This document shows, piece by piece, positions 21,244-30,756 of a stretch of 49,276 nucleotides of DNA. The DNA comes from Mesostigma viride (lineage: Eukaryota > Streptophyta > Mesostigmatophyceae > Mesostigmatales > Mesostigmataceae), in assembly GCA_009746045.1 (NCBI GenBank), contig RPFO01000213.1:1256802-1306077 (forward strand), in the 5' to 3' direction. How positions within the stretch are numbered: position 1 is the first letter of the stretch; every line of letters starts with the position of its first letter. Below the pieces are notes generated by a model. It was not told where the DNA came from. It saw only the letters and a list, made by a program, of their open reading frames with translations, and searched no databases. The position numbers were made by a program, and so were the translations under genes.

Positions 21244-21937
21244 TGTTGCGTCCAAGCCTATTTAATTAGGTTCCTTTAGTGGACAGTTCGGCGCAACAAT
21301 GTTAAATAGGCGAAGTCTTAGTGTTCGACTATTTAGGACTATTTGTACAGCCGGTTCATACGGCGTTGTACTTGCTATTCAGTGGTTTTGTAGTACTTTC
21401 GGTACTTTGGTTTATCTGTAGGTGCGCAGCATGTCAATGTGCGTGGACCTAGTATAAGTCGTTTTGGGTCGTACAGTCAATTCGTGTGAACCGTAGCGCC
21501 CTAGAGATCTCGGTTGACCATGCGTCCAAGCAGTGCTGCTTGGCACTGCTTGGCAACGCCGTGAGACGCCAAGGTTAATAGTGTGTGGGAACGTTCACCA
21601 TTGTCACCCCCGGAATGAATGAAATGAATTGAGTTAATCTCTTTCTCTTTCCGGCTGGGTCACGCCCGCGGGTTTAGGAAATGCATGGTCCTGAATTCCT
21701 GTCGTAAATGCTACATGTACCTCGGGAGGCATTTCGCCCAGCTTCCCACGAGGTTGCAACACCTCGGGCTTGAACCGGCCAGGGTCAACTGCGCCAGGTT
21801 AATTATGTTAGATTAGTTATCGTCCATACTAGTCATGGTGTGGATTGCGTAGATTAATATAGCGACCACTGTTCATAATGGTCTATTATGAATCAGGTGT
21901 AGATCTTTCGCAGCCGGCAGTCAGCCGGGATGTAAAA
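21244..21937 (+). repeat. 3' LTR (694 bp)
   Basis: Same length as the 5' LTR and about 99.4% identical by eye, implying recent insertion. It is followed directly by TSD GGTAG. Confidence 0.9.
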
Positions 21938-22362
21938 GGTAGCTTACATTCCCACCCTTGCATGAAGTAGCCTAGGATGTATTAAAAGCCATATGCCCCT
22001 TCTCAGGGATATGCGCTACATTGACTCCCAACGGAGCGATGTTGATAATTAATTAATTAATTAATCATGTGTGCCTATGCTGTGCCACACTCCAGATGAT
22101 GCCTAGCTTTATTTAGTTATGCTGTGCCCATGCAGAGCGCTGCTCTCTGCTGAGATGCCACGCTCCAGCTCTTGTATATAGCCATGATGATCTTCCCCCC
22201 CCCATGACAGGCTCCCCTTAGTTGGGTGTTGCTTGAGACTTGGGGGTGCAGGTGCCCTTGGTGCACACAGAGCAAGTGTCGTTTACATTCCCACCCTTGC
22301 AGGAAGTAGCTTAGAATGTATTATAGGCCATATGCCCCTTCTCTGGGCTATGTGCTACAGAT

Positions 22363-22376
22363 ACTCCCAACGGAGT
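22363..22376 (+). promoter_or_regulatory. terminal stem-loop of ORF1-only element copy 2
   Basis: ACTCC-CAAC-GGAGT, a perfect 5-bp stem with CAAC loop, 13 bases before the (TTAA)n tail. It is a representative of the conserved 3' structure shared by LINE-A, LINE-B and ORF1-only elements. Confidence 0.65.
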
Positions 22377-22605
22377 TATGTTGCTAATTAATTAATTAAT
22401 TAATAGTTCAAGGCAGGTTTACCAATCTTTCTGGGAATGTCCTTGGGGCCAGGCCAGGTCACGATATGCCGCCCCGGCTGGCCAAGTCGCTGGGGGCCGG
22501 CCAGACCGAGGTCGGTGTCTACCTGACTCGTGCGAGAAAGATGTCCTGTGAATGCTATCCTACGCTGCCTAATCTCGTCCGAAATGCGAGGCATACCCTT
22601 ATACA

Positions 22606-23938
22606 GACACCTAATTGGGCTGGCAAAAACGTAGGCATGGTGGACGTTGATCAGTACAGAGGGAGCCAACCTTGCTGTCATTTTACTGGCCACACAAAGG
22701 CACCGGCAAAGTTAGGGGTCTTCTAGTATTTCAAAGCGTTGCCACCGATCCAAAGCCGCCACACCGCCAGAGATGGACATCTCATGACGGAAGGGGGGGT
22801 GGGAGAACATAAAGTAAAGGCCTTTTGAGGGCATGAGGGTTCCCCGGCCAGGCGCATACTAAGAGTTGACCCACTCGTACTAGATCATGCATAAACAACT
22901 CGATCAAGATTGACAATTCCAACCTTGTCCGGCCCCAGACACTCTAGGTAAACCAAATAAGGGCCATCGTGCTGGTATCGATCCAATCAAATTTAAAAAA
23001 ATGTATCGTCCATCGTCCTTGTATGCGGCCAGTACGATGCGCTCGTATGCATGCATATGAGCACTAGAGCATGATCGGCAGCCATGTAGGTGGCAGGTGC
23101 CCAGTGTGTGCTAGATTGACAACGTACCAATGAGACAAGGTTCAGCATAGCCACCGGCACGAAATCTGGACGATCCGGACGATGGGGGCTCATCAGCTCA
23201 AGCATCCAGGCCTTTGTGTTATATCCGCATTATGAAGATGAATTAACGGAATATGTGGCATTCTCCATGTATCAAGATTAGGGAATGAAAACCGCATGCG
23301 AACATTGATGAAATACCCATAAATACTTCATCGAACGACTGCGCAGAGGGAAAATGAAATGCCTTCATGAGTGCAAGCCTAGAGTGATAACGTCAAGCCT
23401 GATCATATTCATGACGAGCCGGAGTTGAGTTCACTATTCCTGGACGCATCGATACTAAATGCGCAACAAAGGAATGCCTCCAATACTGCTAAGTGACAAA
23501 CATATAGAAGATCGTGATGCCGATGTAAAAACTTAGGCAAAAACAGCAACGACGCTTGTAGGTCCGAGAAAGACGGTGAAACGCAGAGCGGGCTTTAGCG
23601 AGAACAGCTCGAGAAATTCGACGTAAAAGCTACCTACTTTGTTGCTGCCCCAATGAAAGTAGGCACTTCCCTTCCAAACTGAAGAATTTATACTAGTTTC
23701 GCAAGTCCAGTCCGCAATTAGAAGAACGGTTTCTGAAGCCGACGGGCACTAGGAAACGAGGCTACAGGAGGCGAGTATGATGGAAGGCTCAGATGTGCTG
23801 CCGCCAGGCTGCATCAACCCGTGCGAACAGTGATTTGTCTGTCATTGCACCGCGTCCTGCGTGCATGGCTAATAATTAAACACGAGCCACATGCCTGAAG
23901 TGCTGCCTGCACTCATAATTCAGGTGCATGTGCAGAGG
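22606..23938. other. no gene or repeat recognised
   Basis: All frames are short and without known domains. After removing the foldback element, this sequence is continuous with 31988 onward, so the two flanks should be analysed together. It may be host intergenic DNA. Confidence 0.45.
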
Positions 23939-23947
23939 TTCCTACTG

Positions 23948-24688
23948 GGGATTTCTTATTCCGGCGCCCAATGGCCTCCAGGACAGGCGCGCCGCGCCAG
24001 ACTCGCCCGCGTTTGGGCTTTGGGCGTCTTGGAATTTGGCTTTGGGCGTCTTGGAAGTTGGCTTTGGGCGTTTGCTCTTTTGGCAGATTTCTGCACTACA
24101 CTGGTACTACGTAAAAAAGCACAGACTGGTGCGGCGTAACATTTTTAAACTTGGTAAAATTACCGCCGCACAGCCAGCCAGAACTGGACAAGGTGATGGC
24201 CGCAAGTAGTCGTTGCTGGGCTATCGTATTTGTAGCATGGGGCGTTTCACCGAGTCTACGGTTAGCATGATGGGGAGGATTCCTAACCTTCATTATGTGG
24301 GTTAAGTAGGGGTGCTCATAGTGGCCGGTTTCCCTCGCTTCCTTGTAAACCAGGCTCTGCGTCAAGATCACAGACGACCGGGTAAGTAGTTGTTCCAGTC
24401 TGTTCTAGTTTGTATGACGCCTGCTATTAGGCGTTCTTGTTATTGTCGTTCATCATCGCCGTGACCGTCGTGGCCAGCAGCGTGCTTTTTTTACATACCG
24501 GATGGTGTCGACTTGTTTATTGATAGCGCATTGGTGAATATCGCTGCATGGAGGAATATCGGCTACAACCCGCGGGAAAGTGCTGGCTCCAATGTTCTTT
24601 TTGTATGCAGGATGACGGCACTGCCAAGCCGGAGACGAATATGACGCTCGTTATAATGCCAGTCATTCAGACCGACTGCGCGACTGGT
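23948..24688 (+). repeat. left terminal inverted repeat, non-repetitive part
   Basis: Reverse complement of 30757-31978 once the MITE (31081-31560 plus one TT) is removed; both are about 740 bp with few differences. The minus-strand frame at 24096-24371 and its mirror at 31543-31830 (QSLVYKEARETGHYEHPYLT) are conserved because the arms are near-identical, and may not be protein-coding. Confidence 0.85.
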
Positions 24689-26399
24689 TGTGGGATACAC
24701 GTTCCTGGTTGTGGGATGTGTTCCTTGTTGTGGGATACTTGTTCCTGGTTGTGGGATGCACGTTCCTGGTTGTAGGATACTTGTTCCTGGTTGTGGGATA
24801 GCAGTTCTTGGTTGTGGGATGTGTTCCTTGTTGTGGGATACTTGTTCCTGGTTGTGGGATGCACGTTCCTGGTTGTAGGATACTTGTTCCTGGTTGTGGG
24901 ATACATGTTCCTGGTTGTGGGATATGTTCCTTGTTGTGGGATACTTGTTCCTGGTTGTGGAATGCACGTTCCTGGTTGTAGGATACTTGTTCCTGGTTGT
25001 GGGATAGCAGTTCTTGGTTGTGGGATACTTGTTCCTGGTTGTGGGATATGCACGTTCCATGTGTTGCTGGTTGTGGGATACTTGTTCCTGGTTGTGGGAT
25101 AGTCGTTCCTGGTTGTGGGATACTTGTTCCTGGTGGTGGGAAACACGTTCGTGGTTGTGGGATACTTGTTCCTGGTTGTGGGATGCCTGTTCCTGGTTGT
25201 GGGATACACGTTCCTGGTTGTGGGAAACACGTTCCTGGTTGTGGGATACTTGTTCCTGGTTGTGGGATACACGTTCCTGGTTGTGGGAAACACGTTCCTG
25301 GTTGTGGGATACTTGTTCCTGGTTGTGGGAAACACGTTCCTGGTTGTGGGATACTTGTTCCTGGTTGTGGGAAACACGTTCCTGGTTGTGGGAAACACGT
25401 TCCTGGTTGTGGGATACACGTTCCTGGTTGTGGGATACTTGTTCCTGGTTGTGGGATGCATGTTCCTGGTTGTGGGAAACACGTTCCTGGTTGTGGGATA
25501 GTCGTCCCTGGTTGTGGGATACTTGTTCCTGGTGGTGGGAAACACGTTCCTGGTTGTGGGATACTTGTTCCTGGTTGTGGGAAACACGTTCCTGGTTGTG
25601 GGATACACGTTCCTGGTTGTGGGAAACACGTTCCTGGTTGTGGGATACTTGTTCCTGGTTGTGGGATACTTGTTCCTGGTTGTGGGATACTTGTTCCTGG
25701 TTGTGGGAAACACGTTCCTGGTTGTGGGAAACACGTTCCTGGTTGTGGGATACACGTTCCTGGTTGTGGGATACTTGTTCCTGGTTGTGGGATGCATGTT
25801 CCTGGTTGTGGGAAACACGTTCCTGGTTGTGGGATAGTCGTCCCTGGTTGTGGGATACTTGTTCCTGGTGGTGGGAAACACGTTCCTGGTTGTGGGATAC
25901 TTGTTCCTGGTTGTGGGAAACACGTTCCTGGTTGTGGGAAACACGTTCCTGGTTGTGGGAAACACGTTCCTGGTTGTGGGATACTTGTTCCTGGTTGTGG
26001 GATACTTGTTCCTGGTTGTGGGATACTTGTTCCTGGTTGTGGGAAACACGTTCCTGGTTGTGGGATACTTGTTCCTGGTTGTAGGATACTTGTTCCTGGT
26101 TGTGGGATACACGTTCCTGGTTGTGGGATACACGTTCCTGGTGGTGGGAAACACGTTCCTGGTTGTGGGAAACACGTTCCTGGTTGTAGGATACTTGTTC
26201 CTGGTTGTGGGATACACGTTCCTGGTTGTGGGAAACACGTTCCTGGTTGTGGGAAACACGTTCCTGGTTGTGGGAAACACGTTCCTGGTGGTGGGAAACA
26301 CGTTCCTGGTTGTGGGAAACACGTTCCTGGTTGTGGGAAACACGTTCCTGGTTGTGGGAAACACGTTCCTGGTTGTGGGATAGTCGAGCAAAGTTGTGG
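24689..26399 (+). repeat. 21-bp minisatellite, left arm, about 80 units
   Basis: Each unit is a constant 15-base core TTCCTGGTTGTGGGA plus a variable six bases: TACTTG, TACACG, AACACG, TGCACG, TGCATG, TAGTCG or TAGCAG. Because 21 is divisible by three, all six frames stay open for hundreds of codons. This explains the long frames without invoking a protein. Confidence 0.95.
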
Positions 26400-26424
26400 G
26401 ATGTGTTCCTGGTCCAAATATAAA

Positions 26425-26825
26425 GGGGCACGGGAATTAGCGATAGCAGAGGGGGCTCGGGAATAACGTTAGCAGAGGGGCACGGGCCCTAACGTTAGTG
26501 AAGGGGCACGGGCACTAACGTTAGCAGAGGGGGCTGGGCACTAACGTTAGTAAAGGGGCATGGGCACTAACGTTAGCAGAGGGGGCTGGGCACTAACGTT
26601 AGTAAAGGGGCACAGGCACTAACATTAGCAGAGGGGGCTGGGCACTTACGTTAGCAAAGGGGCACGGGCACTAACGATAGCAGAGGGGGTGTGGGAATTA
26701 AAGTTTATTAGCAGAGGGGGGAAATAATTATAGTAGAGGGGGGGGCACTAACGTTAGCAGAGGGGCACGAGCACTAACGTTAGTAAAGGGGCGCGGGCAC
26801 TAACGTTAGCATAGGGGGTTGACAC
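26425..26825 (+). repeat. 26-bp tandem repeat (alternating two-unit pattern), left arm
   Basis: Units contain GGGCACTAACGTTAG with alternating AAAGGGGCAC and CAGAGGGGGCT spacers. TAACGTTA is palindromic. The mirrored array is at 28283-28885. Confidence 0.9.
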
Positions 26826-27403
26826 TATACGTACCAACTTGATTATTTGGGTGGTTATGCCCTTTCATACGGCTTCACGATGCATGGCTAATTACATTTC
26901 CCTTCCTTATTTAAGTGAATGACATGGGGAGACATGCTGTAGGACTTGGCGCACTTTGCCTGAGCAAGGTGTGACAATTAATTCACCGCTATAAATGTGA
27001 ATGGACCAAGTTCGTCGAAACGGGGAAATAACGTTACTTGATACTAGATTTAGGGAGATCCTGTGTTCGTAACTTGCTGGTATAGCTACTGTGGTTTCTC
27101 ATTTTCGGTGTTGTCCGTGGAATCTCATATTTGGGCAGCTAGCCCCATGCACGTTGAGCGCTTACTGACAACAATACAAGATTTAGACGCGTAGGGGGGC
27201 AAGAATCAATTGTGCGTCGGCACGGTAGCTTGCATCATTCACGATTTGTGCGTTTTAATCGAAGGGCATCTACTTAGTTCGGCAGAGCAACGGGGGTTGT
27301 TTAGATAGTAGTTAGTTAGTACTTACTTAGTTAAAATAGTTAGTCAGTTAGTTAGCTAGTGAGCTAGTTAGAACTTGATAGGTAGGTCAGGTAGGTAGGT
27401 AAT
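26826..27403. other. foldback loop, left part; no gene
   Basis: Non-repetitive, no domain found. GGAATCTCATATTTGGGCAGCTAGC near 27120 resembles 35278-35310. 27300-27403 is a degenerate GTTA/GGTA simple repeat. Confidence 0.45.
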
Positions 27404-27450
27404 TAATTAATTAATTAATTAGACTCATGCTCCCGTTGGGGAGTCACGGA
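27404..27450 (-). mobile_element. LINE-B 3' tail fragment
   Basis: (TTAA)n, then GACTCATGCTCCCGTTGGGG and AGTCACGG: the LINE-B terminal stem-loop in minus orientation, cut off about 30 bases upstream. No clear TSD. Confidence 0.65.
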
Positions 27451-27541
27451 GCCCGAACTGCCTTTCATCCCTTTGTTTGCACAACAGGAAGGAAGGTCAG
27501 AGACCCCCTTTCTCCTTCATGCTAGAGGCATGCCACAGCTG

Positions 27542-27586
27542 CGTGACTCCCAAACGGGAGCACGAGTCTAATTAATTAATTAATAA
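27542..27586 (+). mobile_element. 45-bp minimal LINE-B tail insertion
   Basis: The 12-bp TSD ATGCCACAGCTG at 27530-27541 and 27587-27598 surrounds only CGTGA + stem-loop CTCCC-AAAC-GGGAG + CACGAGTC + (TTAA)n. It shows the smallest inserted product of this LINE family. Confidence 0.8.
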
Positions 27587-27799
27587 ATGCCACAGCTGCA
27601 ATCGGACACGCTAAACGATCCTGCAAGATCTGTGGGTGCAATGAGACCCATGTGAGCTTATCATAACAAGGAGCGTGGGCAAGTAATGTGAGCATAGCCA
27701 AGACGTAGCATCATTGGATGTACAAGGAAATATTTAATAGCTCTATCTTGATGTGCGTGTAGGAATTACTGCATGGAGGAATAACGGCAAACATGTGAA

Positions 27800-27957
27800 G
27801 GAACAAGTATCCCACAACCAGGAACGTGCATCCCACAACCAGGAACGAGTATCCCACAAGCAGGAACCTGTTTCCCACCACCAGGAACAAGTATCCCACA
27901 ACCAGGAACGACTATCCCACAACTAGGAACGTGTATCCCACAACCAGGAACAAGTAT
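27800..27957 (-). repeat. short array of the 21-bp minisatellite in the loop
   Basis: About seven units in the same orientation as the right arm array, with more substitutions than the arms. Confidence 0.85.
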
Positions 27958-28278
27958 CCTCTGCCGGCAGTGCCACCCCATGCAAGACCCCACAAGCCGT
28001 CCTTGCATAAAGGGGACATGCAGTCATCACAAGGAGTGGTAACTGCCGGCAGTGCCACCCCATGCAAGAACACACAAGCCGGGGACATGCAGTCATCACA
28101 AGGAGTGGTGACTGCCGGCAGTGCCACGCCATGCAAGACCCCACAAGCCGTCCTTGCGTCAAGGGGACATGCAGTCATCACAAGGAGTGGTAACTGCCGG
28201 CAGTGCCACCCCATGCAAGAACACACAAGCCGGGGACATGCAGTCATCACAAGGAGTGGTAACTGCCGGCAGTGCGTG
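27958..28278 (+). repeat. tandem repeat with alternating 82- and 69-bp units
   Basis: Four full units and a partial start near 27960, 28042, 28111, 28193 and 28262. They share CTGCCGGCAGTGCCAC and GACATGCAGTCATCACAAGG; alternate units carry an extra CGTCCTTGCATAAA-type segment. CTGCCGGCAG is palindromic. Confidence 0.9.
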
Positions 28279-28282
28279 GCCC

Positions 28283-28885
28283 TAACGTTAATTCCCACAC
28301 CCCCTCTTCTAACGTTAGTGCCCAGCCCCCTCTGCTAACGTTAGTGCCCCCCCCTCCTTTGCTAACATTAGTTCCCACACCCCTCTGCTAACGTAAGTGC
28401 CCTCCCCCCCCTGCTATCGTTAATGCCCACCCCCTTCACTAACGTTATTCCCTAGCCCCCTCTGCTAACGTTAGTGCCCACGCCCCTTTACTAACGTTAG
28501 TGCTCGTGCCCCTCTGCTAACGTTAGTGCCCCCCCCCTCTACTATAATTATTTCCCCCCACACCCCCTCTGCTATCGTTAGTGCCCGTGCCCCTTTACAA
28601 ACGTTAGTGCCCAGCCCCCTCTGCTAACGTTAGTGCCCGTGCCCCTTTACTAACGTTAGTGCCCAGCCCCCTCTGCTATCGTTAGTGCCCGTGCCCCTTT
28701 ACTAACGATAGTGCCCAGCCCCCTCTGCTAATTAACGTTAGTGCCCGTGCCCCTTTACTAACGTTAGTGCCCAGCCCCCTCTGCTAACGTTAGTGCCCGT
28801 GCCCCTTCACTAACGTTAGTGCCCGTGCCCCTCTGCTAACGTTATTCCCGAGCCCCCTCTGCTATCGCTAATTCCCGTGCCCCTT
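28283..28885 (-). repeat. 26-bp tandem repeat, right arm
   Basis: Mirror of 26425-26825 and about 200 bp longer, so the arms have diverged in copy number. Confidence 0.9.
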
Positions 28886-28905
28886 GATATTTGGACCAAG
28901 AACAC

Positions 28906-30756
28906 ATCCCACAACTAGGCTCGACTATCCCACAACCAGGAACGTGTTTCCCACAACCAGGAACGTGTTTCCCACAACCAGGAACGTGTTTCCCACAACC
29001 AAAAACGTGTTTTCCACAACCAGGAACAAGTATCCCACAACCAGGAACGTGTATCCCACAACCAGGAACGACTATCCCACAACCAGGGACAAGTATCCCA
29101 CAACCAGGAACAAGTATCCCACAACCAGGAACAAGTATCCCACAACCAGGAACGACTATCCCACAACCAGGAACAAGTATCCCACAACCAGGAACGTGTT
29201 TCCCACAACCAGGAACGTGTTTCCCACAACCAGGAACGTGTATCCCACAACCAGGAACAAGTATCCTACAACCAGGAACGTGTTTCCCACCACCAGGAAC
29301 GTGTTTCCCACAACCAGGAACAAGTATCCCACAACCAGGAACGTGTTTCCCACAACCAGGAACAAGTATCCCACAACCAGGAACGTGTTTCCCACAACCA
29401 GGAACAAGTATCCCACAACCAGGAACAAGTATCCCACAACCATGAACGTGTTTCCCACAACCAGGAACGTGTTTCCCACAACCAGGAACGACTATCCCAC
29501 AACCAGGAACAAGTATCCTACAACCAGGAACGTGCATCCCACAACCAGGAACAAGTATCCCACAACCAGGAACACATCCCACAACCAAGAACTGCTATCC
29601 CACAACCAGGAACAAGTATCCCACAACCAGGGACGACTATCCCACAACCAGGAACGTGTTTCCCACAACCAGGAACGTGTTTCCCACCACCAGGAACAAG
29701 TATCCCACAACCAGGAACAAGTATCCCACAACCAGGAACAAGTATCCTACAACCAGGAACGTGTTTCCCACAACCAGGAACAAGTATCCTACAACCAGGA
29801 ACGTGCATCCCACAACCAGGAACAAGTATCCCACAACCAAGAACTGCTATCCCACAACCAGGAACAAGTATCCTACAACCAGGAACGTGTTTCCCACAAC
29901 CAGGAACGTGTTTCCCACAACCAGGAACGTGTATCCCACAACCAGGAACAAGTATCCTACAACCAGGAACGTGCATCCCACAACCAGGAACAAGTATCCC
30001 ACAACAAGGAACACATCCCACAACCAGGAACGTGTATCCCACAACCAGGAACAAGTATCCTACAACCAGGAACGTGCATCCCACAACCAGGAACAAGTAT
30101 CCTACAACCAGGAACGTGCATCCCACAACCAGGAACAAGTATCCCACAGCCAAGAACTGCTATCCCACAACCAGGAACAAGTATCCTACAACCAGGAACG
30201 TGTTTCCCACAACCAGGAACGTGTTTCCCACAACCAGGAACGTGTATCCCACAACCAGGAACAAGTATCCTACAACCAGGAACGTGCATCCCACAACCAG
30301 GAACACATCCCACAACCAAGAACTGCTATCCCACAACCAGGAACAAGTATCCCACAACCAGGGACGACTATCCCACAATTAGGAACGTGTTTCCCACAAC
30401 CAGGAACGTGTTTCCCACCACCAGGAACAAGTATCCCACAACCAGGAACAAGTATCCCACAACCATGAACAAGTATCCTACAACCAGGAACGTGTTTCCC
30501 ACAACCAGGAACAAGTATCCCACAACCAGGAACGTGTTTCCCACAACCAGGAACAAGTATCCTACAACCAGGAACGTGCATCCCACAACCAGGAACAAGT
30601 ATCCCACAACAAGGAACACATCCCACAACCAGGAACGTGTATCCCACAACCAGGAACAAGTATCCTACAACCAGGAACGTGCATCCCACAACCAGGAACA
30701 AGTATCCCACAACAAGGAACACATCCCACAACCAGGAACGTGTATCCCACAACCAG
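28906..30756 (-). repeat. 21-bp minisatellite, right arm, about 88 units
   Basis: Reverse complement of the left array (TCCCACAACCAGGAA core). Unit order differs from the left arm and higher-order blocks are repeated, indicating independent expansion or conversion after the palindrome formed. Confidence 0.95.

Larger units (their letters stand above)
15599..21937 (+). mobile_element. complete LTR retrotransposon with no recognisable gag/pol (LARD-like)
   Basis: Two 694-bp direct LTRs (15599-16292 and 21244-21937) differ at only four positions by eye, with a 5-bp TSD GGTAG at 15594-15598 and 21938-21942. A primer-binding-site candidate and a polypurine tract lie at the expected places. The internal 4.95 kb lacks protease, RT, RNase H or integrase motifs in any frame. 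The longest frame, 226 codons at 20010-20690, has no known domain. It is therefore a large non-autonomous retrotransposon dependent on an unseen partner. Orientation follows from PBS left and PPT right. Confidence 0.85.
13660..22065 (+). mobile_element. ORF1-only LINE derivative, copy 3 (own sequence 13660-15598 and 21943-22065)
   Basis: The TSD CATGTGTGC lies at 13651-13659 and 22066-22074. The order is 5' UTR 13660-13847 with duplicated GGCTGACGGCGG, intact ORF1 13848-15212, 3' UTR 15213-15598 and 21943-22065, stem-loop and (TTAA)n tail. Own length is about 2.06 kb. An LTR retrotransposon splits the 3' UTR. This is the best-preserved ORF1-only copy and the youngest of the LINE layers in this nest. 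Confidence 0.8.
11614..22403 (+). mobile_element. ORF1-only LINE derivative, copy 2 (own sequence 11614-13346 and 22079-22403)
   Basis: The 12-bp TSD TAGTTCAAGGCA bounds the unit. The order is 5' UTR (ATGGCTGACGGCGGAG near 11654), decayed ORF1 (11778-13176), 3' UTR up to 13346, then after the nested insertions 22079-22403 with the hairpin near 22245-22267, the stem-loop ACTCC-CAAC-GGAGT (22363-22376) and a (TTAA)n tail. As in copy 1, there is no ORF2. Confidence 0.75.
11390..22605 (-). mobile_element. LINE-A copy, split by ORF1-only copy 2 and everything inside it
   Basis: LINE-A sequence occupies 11390-11613 (minus: ORF2 C-terminal tail with HTPA.VGKP) and 22416-22605 (minus: DEIRQRRIAFTGHLSRTSQ and GQPGRHIVTWPGPKDIPRK). 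The two pieces are adjacent in the intact family, and TAGTTCAAGGCA is duplicated at 11602-11613 and 22404-22415. The 5' side stops near 22605. Confidence 0.75.

Noticed and set aside
24563-26466. Overlapping frames of 489-622 codons in several frames across the 21-bp array
   Set aside because: A 21-bp period keeps every frame open; the peptides are only seven-residue repeats and appear in all six frames. Same explanation for 28842-30773.
24689-30756. CRISPR-like regular repeat spacing
   Set aside because: The core is 15 bases with only 6-base recurring variants, not unique spacers, and the context is eukaryotic.
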